From assembly GCA_009746045.1 (NCBI GenBank), contig RPFO01000436.1, positions 394,501-458,500 on the forward strand: a stretch of DNA of 64,000 nt, read 5' to 3'. The position numbers and the translations under genes were made by a program. Of this stretch, positions 43,601-54,130 are shown one piece after another. Source of the stretch: Mesostigma viride. Its lineage: Eukaryota; Streptophyta; Mesostigmatophyceae; Mesostigmatales; Mesostigmataceae. A model generated the notes under the pieces. It was not told the DNA's origin. It was given only the letters and a program-made list of their open reading frames with translations, and ran no database searches. How positions within the stretch are numbered: position 1 is the first letter of the stretch; each line of letters opens with the position of its first letter.

Positions 43601-46290
43601 ACATACCAAAGTCACCCCGTGGAACGCTAGTTGGCGCTTGATGGCGTGTTCAGTCATGGGTATGAGGGTGATGCTACTGTAGTCATTATGACTGTGATCC
43701 TAAAGTGAAAGTGAGAAGTGCCTTATTGTATGCGTCGTGTATCTAAATAATATAATAACATAGTAGTGTATAATAACATAGTAGTATACACTCATGGCGT
43801 CCTGTATCTAAATAATATAATAACATAGTAGTGTATAATAACATAGTAGTATATACTCATGGCGTCCTGTATGTAAATAATATAATAACATAGTAGTGTA
43901 CATTCATGGCACCCTGTTATTATTGTCCAGTTTTGCGGTGCACTGTCTAGTCGATGTTGGCAGCTGGGTTGCTGAGTCGCACAACGGCCGACGGCCGGAT
44001 TGCCCCATGTGCGCTGTGTCGCCCGTTTTCCTCTGGTCGCCAGACGGCTGTTGGTTACTCAGGGTCATCCTGCTTACGATGAATCACCCCATTTGGCGGT
44101 GCACTGCCCCCCCCCCCACGGGGTTGCGGATGGATTCTGGATTACAAATGGCTAAACTATTTCTTGATGCAATGGACGGCTGTGTTGTGTTCCATCCCCC
44201 GGTGGCGGATGGCAGGCGACCCCAACGTTCCCGCGGGGCAGGTGTCGTGGATCGTGGACCCTGACACGGTGTGCGCGTCGCCCCCCAGGGACGCCAGGGA
44301 GGACGCGTTCATGCAGCTGCTGCAGCGCCAGGCGGGCGGGCAGTTTCAGGTGTCACACAGGTGCGCCCCTTGCCTTTGTGCCTCCTCTTTCATTCCCTTT
44401 TTCGCCTTGTTTTGTCCCTTTTTGGTGCCCCAGTTTTTTGTGTTGATTTTGTGCCTCCTTTCGTCCCTTTTCGGTGCCCCCATCGCTGCTTGTTTTTTTC
44501 CCTCCTTTTGTCCCTTTTTGGTGCCCCCATTTGAGCTTTTTTATGCCCTGTTTGCGCTTTGTTTGTGCCTTGTTTGGGGCTTTTTTGTGCTATAGCTTCA
44601 CAAGTGGGTGGACGCCAACATGTCATATCATATCATTTCATATCATATCATATCATATCATATCATATCATATCATATCATATCATATCATATCATATCA
44701 TATCATGTCATATCATATCATATCATATCATATCACATCACATCACATCACATCACATCACATCACATCACATCACATCACATCACATCACATCACATCA
44801 CATCACATCACATCACATCACATCACATCACATCACATCACATCACATCACATCACATCACATCACATCACATCACATCACATCAGATCAGATCAGATCA
44901 GATCAGATCAGATCAGATCAGATCAGATCAGATCAGATCAGATCAGATCAGATCAGATCAGATCAGATCAGATCAGATCAGATCAGATCAGATCAGATCA
45001 GATCAGATCAGATCAGATCAGATCAGATCAGATCAGATCAGATCAGATCAGATCATATCATATCATATCATATCATATCATATCATATCATATCATATCA
45101 TATCATATCATATCATATCATATCATATCATATCATATCATATCATATCATATCATATCATATCATATCATATCATTTGAAATGCTAGCGCGCCCTGCAT
45201 GCCTTGGCCCTGCGGATACCTGTCGAATACTTTGCCACAAGAGTACACGGCAGTTTGATGTTGTTTGTGCGACCGCCCAGCATGCCATGTTCATCCCCCC
45301 TGCGGAGCCATGGCATCCCCCCTGTGGAGTCCTGACAAACTACTCAACCACGAAGCAAGATGTAACAGCTGGGGATAGCCTCTCAATCCCTGCTATATTG
45401 GAAGTAGTAACAGCTGGAATAAGGATGGCAGTTTTGCATGGGAAGTAGTCAGAGCTGGAATAAGGATGGCAGTTTTGCATGGGAAGTAGTCAGGGCTGGA
45501 ATAAGGATGGCAGTTTTGCATGGGAAGTAGAAAGAGCTGGAATAAGGATGGCAGTTTTGAATTGGAAGTAGTAACAGCTGGAATAAGGATGGCAGTTTTG
45601 AATTGGAAGTAGTAACAGCTGGCAGAAGGATGGCAGTTTTGCATTGGAGGTAGTAACAGCTGGAATAAGGACGGCAGTTATGCATGGGAAGTAGTAAGAG
45701 CAATAATAAGGATGGCAGTTTTGCATTGGAAGTAGTAACGGCTGGAATGAGGATGGCAGTTTTGAATTGGAAGTAGTAACAGCTGGAATAAGGATGGCAG
45801 TTTTGCATTTTAAGTAGTAACAGCTGGAATAAGGATGGCAGTTATGCATGGGAAGTAGTAAGAGCAATAATAAGGATGGCAGTTTTGCATTGGAAGTAGT
45901 AAGAGTAATAAGCATGGCAGTTTTGCAGTGGAAGAAGGCGGAGATGATGGACCTTGTATTGGCTATCTGACAAATGCCTTTTCTTTCCTTGCCTTTCCAC
46001 AAATGCTATGTGTGGATTCATCCATGCGTATTCTTTTGCCTATTGGTTGCTTCTGTTGGGTTTTCACTTCCCTACCTGGGTGTGTTTGGTTACCGGTCGC
46101 TGGTTATGCCTGCAGCGTGCTCGGGCTGGGCACGATCGCGGGCCACGGCTACGTGCACCCGCAGCGGCTCCCTGGGCGGCTATTTGTGGAGACGGATGGC
46201 CACCTGGCGTTTCTGTGGGAGGACCACATGAACTTTGTCATCCGTTTCACGCGCGTGGACCTGGGAGAGCTTCAGTTAGCGGTTGTCTAG
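37651..46290 (+). CDS. FBXO31: FBXO31-like F-box protein, six exons, about 1100 codons
   Basis: The exons are 37651-37793, 37912-38065, 39187-39235, 40676-43311, 44216-44360 and 46116-46290; all junctions are GT-AG and all phases fit. Residues 1-45 are an F-box (MDQLPVDVLAHLLGQMP, then DDLARLAATCKSM and CLWRRKC). Next come SWKAVYRVLEYTGRLIGVW and PKGNLLLITR, as in FBXO31. The C-terminal domain is split over three exons: LAGLWKGMYGLHGLEMVHVA, KLIGDPNVPAGQVSW and LGTIAGHGYVHPQR, ending FLWEDHMNFVIRF. FBXO31 is a substrate receptor of SCF ubiquitin ligases and its C-terminal domain binds the target; that function is inferred from the family. About 620 low-complexity residues separate the two conserved halves, far longer than usual. 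Exon 4 needs a one-base correction at the poly-G run 41555-41568. Confidence 0.8.
39000..39175. repeat. 51-bp repeat before F-box exon 3
   Basis: Three copies of a unit with TTGGCTACTGGCTGTTGCTC and TTTGCATCTGCTCTGATTAC end directly before the exon 3 acceptor at 39186. Confidence 0.9.
39290..39640. repeat. AT-rich tandem repeat in F-box intron 3
   Basis: Seven degenerate copies of GACTTGATTACTGTTTGTTG followed by GACNCNAATTAAAACTTTATG. Confidence 0.85.
40265..40620. repeat. 33-bp satellite before F-box exon 4
   Basis: About ten copies of a 33-bp unit with TTCATGTCACCATCGTTCGG and CTTCTAATAATCG. The array ends about 55 nt before the exon 4 acceptor. Confidence 0.95.
40676..43311 (+). CDS. 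FBXO31-like gene, exon 4 with low-complexity insert and probable frameshift
   Basis: The exon opens with SDFKLLPALDFRVQPSGAVD and ELFFRVTLVGSYNYS. It continues to a second ordered block (DTWMLLSPKEVDFIGKHV; RAALDYAMRRLRF) near 41160-41310. From there to 43140 the protein is Gly, Ser, Asn, Asp and Ala. One frame is open to 41772 and another from 41553 to 43322. They meet in a G14 tract, and the hydrophilic composition is continuous only if the reading switches there. One G missing from the assembled run, or a genuine mutation, would explain it. The exon ends ATKLIG at donor GTACGT. Confidence 0.7.
43395..43525 (+). pseudogene. Copies of the F-box exon 4 end inside intron 4
   Basis: 43472-43520 reads SGGRIKATRLVG followed by GTGCGT, against the real SGGRIKATKLIG and GTACGT at 43275-43316. 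A shorter copy (ATCAAGGCTGATTGGTACAT) lies near 43402. Confidence 0.8.
43735..43920. repeat. AT-rich repeat in F-box intron 4
   Basis: Three copies of a block made of AATAATATAATAACATAGTA, GTGTA and CTCATGGCGTCCTGTATCTA. Confidence 0.9.
44216..44360 (+). CDS. FBXO31-like gene, exon 5
   Basis: The exon completes the Gly codon of exon 4 and reads GDPNVPAGQVSWIVDPDTV, then AREDAFMQLLQRQAGGQFQV. GDPN(V/I)PAG is a signature of the FBXO31 C-terminal domain. The donor is GTGCGC. An alternative GT 11 nt earlier would break the phase to exon 6. Confidence 0.8.
44622..45177. repeat. Pentanucleotide array in four homogeneous blocks
   Basis: The array is made only of NATCA pentamers. TATCA runs to about 44732, CATCA to about 44883, GATCA to about 45054, then TATCA again to 45174. 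Only the first base changes between blocks. It lies in intron 5 of the FBXO31-like gene. All frames are open and give long Ile/Ser/His or Arg/Ser/Asp translations that are not genes. Confidence 0.98.
45400..45935. repeat. 39-41 bp satellite in F-box intron 5
   Basis: About 13 copies of a unit with GGAAGTAGTAACAGCTGGAA and TAAGGATGGCAGTTTTGCAT. A two-unit variant (AGAGCAATAATAAGG) recurs at 45705 and 45860, showing block duplication. Confidence 0.95.
46116..46290 (+). CDS. FBXO31-like gene, exon 6 (C-terminus)
   Basis: The exon encodes SVLGLGTIAGHGYVHPQRLP, GRLFVETDGHLAFLWEDHMN and FVIRFTRVDLGELQLAVV, then TAG. AGHG(F/Y) followed by F(L/V)W is typical of the family's end. An AATAAA sits two bases after the stop; whether it is used is unclear. 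Confidence 0.8.
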
Positions 46291-47485
46291 ACAATAAATC
46301 AAACTTGCCTATATTGCTGTTGATCGTGTCGATGAGATGAACAGCACGGGTTCAAGGTCTGGAAAGTTACCACCATTGAGCCCAGCATGAGGCGGCCACT
46401 AATAAAGATGGTCCTTCCAGTTTTCTAGAATTGAGCTTGGGAATATGTGGGTTTTCGCGTAGGCATCTGTTATCAACTGTACAAACGGTTATCGGTATGC
46501 AGACAGGATGGACGTCCAGGGATGAATTGGGATGAACAATGATGAACAGGGACGTCAAGGTATGAATGAGATTGAATCATGCTTTGGAGGAGCTTAGATG
46601 TGTGTTCTTTGCCGCTATGGCCCTTTTTTGTCGGTGATGTGCAGCGCATGGAAGTGTTAGGGTTGGAGCAAGTGAGAAAACCAATCAACTTGTATCACTT
46701 GACTGTGAAACTGATGCCGTTACACAGAACACTGGGCTGTGCAACACCGGGGCTCAGGGCAGAAAAGTTGCCTGTGAAGCCAGGTGCATGATACAAGGTG
46801 ATTATGGAATGGCTGCATCGGTGCTGCACACGGTGGAATTTGCGAATTGCGGTGGCAATGAAGGGATTGATATGGGAATGTTTGCTGGCACCATCGTTGT
46901 CGGTTTGATTGGGCTGTTGTGATAGAGTGTTCAATTTGAAAGAATGACCCTTGGCTTGATGGCGATGGTGAAAATTTTGGTACTGCAAACTCTGATTATA
47001 TTATTTGAAATGGAATCAATTACGGTGACATGGTGTTATGAGCAAGCTAGTGCTGTGAAGTTTTACTGTTTTACTTTTCTATTTCTTCTTGTCATTCTTA
47101 TACTACTATATATTCAGTGTCCCATGCCGGCTGTAGTTGTTTGGTCGTGGTATCTCTTGTTACAGTAGCGTTGGCTTTGTTTATTTTTACGTGGGTGCCT
47201 TGACTCTGATGTAAGTAATTATATTTTTTAATATATAATTTGATATTTTTTAATATATATTCATTGAGAATGATAAATTACGGAGGTGAGATTGGCATGT
47301 AACATAAGGAAAACCCCGAAAAGAAGAAGAACCCTGAAGAAATTAATAGTAATCTGACACGGACATCCAAGGATCACGCCAGCTGCTCAAGGTACAACTA
47401 ACTACATCACAAAACTAAGACACGCAGCAACATCGCTGCCGGGCCTTGAGCCACGAGCCACCAGCCACGAGCCAAGAGCCACGAG
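46291..47485. other. Region downstream of the FBXO31-like gene
   Basis: No gene or clear element was recognised. 46505-46570 has short GGGATGAA repeats and 47215-47265 is AT-rich. TGTAA motifs occur near 47209 and 47298. Confidence 0.45.
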
Positions 47486-48200
47486 CCACGAGGTAGCCAT
47501 GGCTGACGGCGGAGCTCATAACTTTCACGTTTGGGCACCAAATTCGGCTGTGAATATCACAATCGCTTCGTCTTTCTAAGATGCACACGCTGATATAATT
47601 TTCTGAAGCTATTACGCAATATATGACGAGCAAACGCTCCTCTACGCAACGCAGCCTGGCGGCTGCACTAAGCCCTGAAAATACGTCTGCAGCTCTGGCT
47701 GCAGCTTCGCCCTCGGGTCCAGCAGGCAGCGGTGACACTAGTCGTGCACTGGTGGTCGCCCAGATCCCTCCCGGGCATAATGCCTCGCCCTCTGCATCGC
47801 CTGAGCCCAAGCGCAGCCGCCCAGCCGAACCTAGCTGGTCTGAGCGCGACTTTGACGTCGACAGGTTATTTTCCACCTTAGACGTCGACAGACCCGGCTA
47901 TTTCGACATGCCACCCATCAAGATACTGGAGCTCGTGTTTTTACGGGCCACACGCCTCGCTGCTGGCCCTGTGCCAGCGCCTCCACGATCATTACTGATC
48001 GCCTTCGCAATGGAGTTGACGGCCGGTTTTCCCACCGCGGACCTGACCACCTGCCCGGCTGGTCTCGCCCTCGCCTTCAGCTCGCCGCTCTCTTTTCCAT
48101 CCTTCCTCTGCCGATGACCTCTGGGTCCCCTCCCCCTTGACCAAATCCACCTTCCTCCTCCACCTTCAAGAAGCCATCTCACAGCACGTGAGGCCCCTAA
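47486..48200 (+). pseudogene. 5' part of an L1-type LINE: leader and ORF1 N-terminus
   Basis: The leader with GGAGCTCATAACTTTCACG is shared with 16500, 49735 and 54110. ORF1 starts at 47623 (MTSKRSSTQRSLAAALSPEN) and runs 164 codons to a stop at 48117. It has the family's SPEPKRSRPAEP block. It lacks the coiled coil and RNA-binding part and ends near a TTAATTAATTAA tail, so it is an internally deleted copy. Confidence 0.6.
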
Positions 48201-49690
48201 TTAATTAATTAAGAACATAGCTCCGTGGGGAGCATATGTAACACATAGCCCTGAGAAAGGGGCATCTATGGGTTTTAGATACAGTCTGGGCTACAACCTG
48301 CAGGTGTAGGATGTAAACTAGCACCTGCTCTGGGTGCACAAGGTGCACCTGCACCACCGTGATGGGTCATGCATCCGGATCAGGCACACACAGGGCGGGG
48401 TGGGGAGCTGGCCTAGAAGGCCTGCATGTCATATGGGGTGGAAGATACATATAGCTATACAAGCGCTAGGGCAGTCTCGAGTGGACACGTGTGTAGTACT
48501 CCTACACACAGATCTCGAGTGATTTATCTAGTACCAAATCCGACAGGCTTGCATCACTCCCCGGAAAGGAGAACTTTTGCGGATGACTGTAGGTGTAAGT
48601 TGGCGATGCCATGGTAACCGGAGACGTCCGTCCTATAGTCAGCGAAAGTTGGTGCGAGAGGTCCCCAGTTCGATTACGGTCGGATTCACTTGCAGATCGC
48701 GTTTTTCCGCGTTTTCCGCGGCCCGGCCCTGAACGCAAGCGGTTTTCACCTTTGCGGAGTGCCTGATCAGAATATACGCTTGGCTGATTTCGTTAGTACC
48801 GGCTACGCCCCCTTCTAATAAAGAAGGATCCAGCCGTGTTCAGCCCGTCTCACGTTTCGAGACTGAACAAGTCTCGAGTGGACACGTGTGTAGTACTCCT
48901 ACACACAGATCTCGAGTGATTTATCTAGTACCAAATCCGACAGGCTTGCATCACTCCCCGGAAAGGAGAACTTTTGCGGATGACTGTAGGTGTAAGTTGG
49001 CGATGCCATGGTAACCGGAGACGTCCGTCCTATAGTCAGCGAAAGTTGGTGCGAGAGGTCCCCAGTTCGATTACGGTCGGATTCACTTGCAGATCGCGTT
49101 TTTCCGCGTTTTCCGCGGCCCGGCCCTGAACGCAAGCGGTTTTCACCTTTGCGGAGTGCCTGATCAGAATATACGCTTGGCTGATTTCGTTAGTACCGGC
49201 TACGCCCCCTTCTAATAAAGAAGGATCCAGCCGTGTTCAGCCCGTCTCACGTTTCGAGACTGAACAAGTCTCGAGTGGACACGTGTGTAGTACTCCTACA
49301 CACAGATCTCGAGTGATTTATCTAGTACCAAATCCGACAGGCTTGCATCACTCCCCGGAAAGGAGAACTTTTGCGGATGACTGTAGGTGTAAGTTGGCGA
49401 TGCCATGGTAACCGGAGACGTCCGTCCTATAGTCAGCGAAAGTTGGTGCGAGAGGTCCCCAGTTCGATTACGGTCGGATTCACTTGCAGATCGCGTTTTT
49501 CCGCGTTTTCCGCGGCCCGGCCCTGAACGCAAGCGGTTTTCACCTTTGCGGAGTGCCTGATCAGAAGAAAATACAAGCGCTAGGGCATGGCTTCTCAACA
49601 GAGAGTGACTCTCTGCACAGGCAGAGCATGGCTAAATGCTTAGTGCAACATCCATGGGGGTCCCATTATAGGCATGGCTAGGCTAAACTC
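48200..49690. mobile_element. Dispersed repeat copy interrupted by a SINE trimer
   Basis: 48230-48473 and 49571-49690 are the two halves of the repeat seen whole at 11860-12100 and 14670-14900. The break is filled by the trimer at 48474-49570. Confidence 0.7.
48474..49570 (+). mobile_element. Head-to-tail trimer of a tRNA-like SINE in one insertion
   Basis: The unit is 397 bp, repeated 2.75 times with almost no differences. Each unit has a 276-bp core, also found alone at 50122-50397, and a 121-bp spacer that contains two hairpins. The whole is flanked by a 17-bp direct repeat, ATACAAGCGCTAGGGCA, at 48457-48473 and 49571-49587. The core carries a B-box-like GTTCGATTAC (GTTCGATTCC in the solo copy) preceded by TATAGTCAGC. 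The array starts with the last 19 nt of a spacer and ends with a core plus AGAAA. Confidence 0.82.
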
Positions 49691-49699
49691 TAAAGGCGT

Positions 49700-49862
49700 C
49701 ATCCATGGGGGGCCGGCATCCACGGCCGGGTATGGCTGACGGCGGAGCTCAGATCTTTTGCGTCTGAGCCCCGAATTCGGTCAGACCACTTGCATTCGAT
49801 GCGCTTTTTTGATTCGCACATGCCAGTATAATCGGTTACAGCTAAAACGCAGTGTTGCCAAA
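49700..49862. other. Short LINE leader fragment
   Basis: TATGGCTGACGGCGGAGCTCA near 49730 matches the L1-type leader, then diverges. The rest is unassigned. Confidence 0.5.
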
Positions 49863-50660
49863 GTTAATTAATTAATTACACACGTGTGCTCCCGTTGGGG
49901 AGTCACGGAGCACCGAAGTGCTTTTAATCCCTGTGCGTGCACTACATACAGGAGAAAGGGCAGAGACCCCCAGTCTCCTTCATGCCAAAGGCATGCCACA
50001 GCTGCATTCGGGCGCGCTAGCTTAAAGGACAGGCTAACGATCCGGCAAACTGTGGGTGCAATAAGACCCATGTAAGCGTGGCATAACAAGTAGCGTGGGC
50101 AAGTACTCTGAACATAGCCAGGTAGTACTCCTACACACAGATCTCGAGTGATTTATCTAGTACCAAATCCGAAAGGCTTGCATCACTCCCCGGACAGGAG
50201 AACTTTTGCGGATGACTGTAGGTGTAAGTTGGCGATGCCATGGTAACCGGAGACGTCCGTCCTATAGTCAGCAAAATTGGTGCGAGAGGTCCCCAGTTCG
50301 ATTCCGGTCGGATTCATTTGCAGATCGCGTTTTCCGCGTTTTCCGCGGCCCGGCACTGAACGCAAAGGTTTTCACCTTTGCGGAGTGCCTGATCAGAATA
50401 GCCAGGGCGTAGCATGGCTGTACAAGGGCTAAGCTAAGGCTATGGCTGGTTGTGTACCGTGCGTTTGCGGCATGTGACTAGGTACATGTTGGCACAGCTA
50501 GGCAAACAGTCTAAGCATGGTGGCTGCCTTAGCGGCAGTGACTCCAATGGTTACAAGCTAGGGCTATTGCTATTCTAGCCCGCTGGGGGCGACGTCCACA
50601 TCTTGTGGTTGATCATCAGGTCCCCGCCCCTCCAGTACACCTTGGGCTTCTGGGGGTTGC
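49863..50660 (-). mobile_element. L1-type LINE 3' end, minus orientation
   Basis: Read on the minus strand, the end of ORF1 (50660-50580, KVYWRGGDLMINHKMW) is followed by the 3' region and a TTAATTAATTAA tail at 49875-49863. The solo SINE at 50122 interrupts it. Confidence 0.7.
50122..50397 (+). mobile_element. Solo tRNA-like SINE
   Basis: This 276-bp element is flanked by the direct repeat ATAGCCAG (50114-50121 and 50398-50405). The uninterrupted target with one ATAGCCAG is at about 12319-12340 in a related LINE copy. The first 60 nt include an 8-bp hairpin stem whose loop centres on TACTC. A tRNA T-arm-like GTTCGATTCC is near 50296. Confidence 0.82.
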
Positions 50661-50689
50661 CAAAGTTACGCACGTGACAAGCAGCTATG

Positions 50690-52520
50690 ACGACCCCAAA
50701 AGTAAAACGGGGTTTGGAAAAGGAGCTTTCCGGCTCCCAGCCCAACCCGCTCGCCATCGTCCTTGCCCAGCCGCCTGGGCTCGCAACATCGCCAGCAAAA
50801 CCATCGCCAAGCGCCTCGCCCGAGCCCAAGAAACCCTGCCACGACCACAAATGGCGAAGGTGTACACCTACCTGATTACGACCGCTTTTCTTTTCAGCAC
50901 TGGCTAGAGCTGACCACAGAAGAATGCGCCGAAATAGTGCGTTTCTTGGCACAAGAACGCAATTAAGCTCCATGCATGGGGCCACAGGGCCCATCCCCGA
51001 CGAGAACATGGAGAGGTTCTTTACCAGGGGATCGAGAGCTCAACCACCGCCTCGCCATCCTGTGCAGCTTCTACCAGCTACCTATGGCCAAAATCGACGC
51101 CAAGATCCGCGCCCCAGCCCAGCCTGCGCGGCCGACAGCCACAATGATCGGCTTCCTCCCTCTGCAAGGATGACATCCGAGCAGTGCTGGAGGAGCACAT
51201 GACCTGGCCGTTGGCCGAGAAGCTGACCTCGCTGAACACGACGCTCAACACGGTGGAGGCCCGGGTCTCCAATATGTGGAGACCAAGGTCGTCCACAAGC
51301 TCCAGCCCCAGTTCACGACGCTGCACACCGCGGCGCAGGCATCTGAGACGCACGCTGCACCTGTCTCTCGCCTTAACCAGGTGGAGGGCAAGTGCGGCGT
51401 GCTCATGAAGAAGCTTGAAGCCATCACCGCCCACACCGAGGCCCTTGCCTCACAGGTCCCAACTAAAGATAGCGGAGCAGACGGCCACCATCGCATCCCA
51501 GGCACCCCGGCTGGATGCTGGTGACCTCCCGCCCCTCTCCTATGCGGACCTGCTGCGGACAGCGACCGCCTCCACCACCGACGCCATCGCTACGAAGCTC
51601 CAGGAGCTTGAAGACCTTCAGCCAGGCTCAACAACGGGAGGCCACCGACCGCGCCCGCTGCGACTGCCGGGCATGGTGCTGCGTCGCTTCCCCCAGAAGC
51701 CAGGTGAGACGTCAACCTCCCTTGCCGACGAGCTTAAGGACCAGCTCCTTACCCTCATGGGCCTGGTAGGTGAGGTAGAACTGCGTGGGTGCCCGACCGC
51801 CTTCCCCACTCACGGAACAAGGCGGCTCCCCCACCAGTCCTGCTCACCTTCCCCTCCCGTGAGGACAAGCAGCGGACGTTCCTCTCTCGTCGCAAGCGGT
51901 TGCACGACCTCACCTGGACGCTGGACGACGACCTGACCCCCGCTCAGCAGCAGCAGCGACGTGACCCAGTGGCTTGAATACCTCCGCCACAAGCAGGACC
52001 CCCGGAGAAGCCCAAGGTGTACTGGAGGGGCGGGGACCTGATGATCAACCACAAGATGTGGACGCCCCCAGCGGGCTACAATAGCTTGTAGCCCTAGCTT
52101 GACTTCATTGGTAGTCACTGCCGCCATGGCAGCCATGCTTAGAATGTTAGCCCATAGTTGTGCCACCTTACCTAGTCACGTGCACCGCTAACGCACGGTA
52201 CACAACCAGCCATAGCCTTAGCTTAGCCCTTGTACAGCCATGCTACGTCCTGGCTTTTATCAGATTACTTGCCCACGCTACTTGTTATGCCACGCTTACA
52301 TGGGTCTTATTGCACCCACAGTTTGCCGGATCGTTAGCGTGTCCGTTTAGCTAGAGTGCCCGCATGCAGCTGTGGCATGCCTTTGGCATGAAGGAGACTG
52401 GGGGTCTCTGCCCTTTCTCCTGTTGTGCACACACAGGGATTAAAAGCACTTCGGTGCTCCGTGACTCCCCAACGTACGGGAGCACGTGTTTAATTAATTA
52501 ACTAATTAATGGGGGGGCAT
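50690..52520 (+). pseudogene. L1-type LINE copy with ORF1 only
   Basis: Broken frames give, in order, the N-terminal SASPEPKKPC block, YDRFSFQHWLELTTEECAE, a coiled coil (NTTLNTVEARVSNM), an RRM-like part (VLRRFPQKPGETSTSLADEL) and the C-terminus (TLDDDLTP, YLRHKQDP). This is the L1 ORF1 order of coiled coil, RRM and C-terminal domain. A 3' region with a TTAATTAATTAACTAATTAA tail follows directly from 52080 to about 52520. No endonuclease or reverse transcriptase lies between. Confidence 0.65.
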
Positions 52521-52529
52521 TATGGGCGC

Positions 52530-54130
52530 ACATGCGCGTAGGCCGTGGACGTGCTAGGCTAAGCCTGACTAATCTACACTACTGTTATATATTCCCTAGA
52601 CTGAGTTTGCTGGCCAGGGTGGCAGGAGGTGCCTGCCAGGGCTTGTGGTCAACGTGGATGACCGCCCCCCTCTCTCTGAGTATACCGGTTTCCCCCCTGC
52701 GCTCTGCCGGAGCTGAAGGTACGTAGGTCGGCCATAGCTCGCGTCGCTGTTGTCAGTGCTGGGCCAGGATCAAGTCGTCGTCTAGCGTGTAACGAGTCAG
52801 CGAGAGCTTCTTGCGGCATTTAATAAGGAACGACAGCTTGTCCGCCATGTACTTAAATTGGTGAGGAGCACGGGTGCCGGGCCAGCCTTACCCCGCGCGC
52901 GGGGGAGGCGGACAGCCGACATCCGCAGCTCACCAGTGAGTTGCATGGGGGCAAGAATGCATATGTCGCGCTTCAATGCCGTGAGAAGGCTCGTCGAGGT
53001 CTCGTCGGCCGGCTGGTCGAAGTGCTTGACTATGACGTTGTGGCTGCGCTCAGTCGAGTTCGGCCTCCTCACGAAGGTCGAGCGCTTGTTGCTTGAGCTT
53101 CGCCGCGCTGGTGGAGGTGCCTGGAGGTGGTGTGGTGCAAGTCCGCCCAGGTCTGGGTGGGAGGAGCATCGCTGGCCGGGCCAGCGGATGCCGGCTGGGC
53201 AGCGATGTCCTTCACCGCCTGGGCGGTGAGGCCTGCGGTGTTTTGCAAGCACTCAAGCTAGGGCGGTGGCGGTGGCTTGGAGGCGCTGGTCGAGGTCGAG
53301 GAGCTGGGCCTTGATGTCGGCACTGGAGGCGGAAATGGCAGTGGATCGAGGTGGAGGCGGCCGGTGGCATGGAAAGGTGAGGTAGCTCAGTAGCCAGCGT
53401 GCCTCCCATTGCTCAGTGCCACATCGGCAGCAAGGGGGGTCACGTGCATGCTGCTGAAAGGCTTCCGTAAGGATGGAACGGAGTGTGGGTGTGGAAATGG
53501 ATGGAGCCCAGATTTCGCCATCAGAGCGCTGGAGAAGGGAGCAGAGGATGATGTGTTGGAGTTGCATGGGGGCGGGCCGGGGCACCCGAACAGAAAGCTG
53601 GGTCCGCTGACCCAGGTGCCGTCGGGGTGGATGAGGCGATCTGATGATGATGTGTCGTGGAGATGGAGGCACAGGTCGTAAAGCGTGGCGTAGTGACTCC
53701 CCATAGAAGAGGCAATGCATGCCAGTTGCCGGGGACATGTTGGTCCAGTCGTGATCGGCGACCTGGAAAGGTTGGGGCCGAAAGCGCGGTTCTGTTGGGC
53801 GCGCTTCTGCTGGGCGACTGCGTTTAGGATCAGGCGATGACGATGGCGAGGCCGCAGGAGCCGAGTGCACTACCGATGCTTGAGTAGTGGCCTCGCTGCC
53901 TGGCAGGCCGGGCGGAACTGCAGCCGGAGCTGCAGGCGAATTTTGTTGGCTCATCGCAGGCTGCCGCCAGGCTGCGTTGCGTAGTCGAGCGTTTGCTCGT
54001 CATAATATTGCGTTTTACTTTCGGAAAAGTATATCAGCGCATGTGCGTCTTGAACGACGAAGCGATAGAGATATTCACGGCCGAATTTGGTGCCCAAACG
54101 TGAAAGTTATGAGCTCCGCCGTCAGCCATG
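52530..54130 (-). pseudogene. L1-type LINE ORF1 copy, minus
   Basis: From 54130 downwards come the leader and then ORF1 from 53954, starting MSQQNSPAAPAAVPPGLPGS. This frame stays open for 233 codons through SPDPKRSRPAEARP, HCLFYGESLRHALRP and LQHIILCSLLQRSDGEIWAP. A frameshift follows near 53250, then the coiled coil and RRM blocks to 52800. The 3' region ends near 52530. Confidence 0.65.

Noticed and set aside
44474-45448. 324-codon frame with His/Ile/Ser and Arg/Ser/Asp repeats
   Set aside because: Pentamer satellite in intron 5 of the F-box gene; all frames open, no non-repetitive core.
48474-49570. Hammerhead ribozyme in the SINE spacer
   Set aside because: Hairpins are present, but the CUGAUGA and GAAA core elements were not found in the right order on either strand.
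48502-49598. Three identical 78-residue proteins on the minus strand
   Set aside because: They are the SINE core read in an open frame; translated tRNA-like sequence, not genes.
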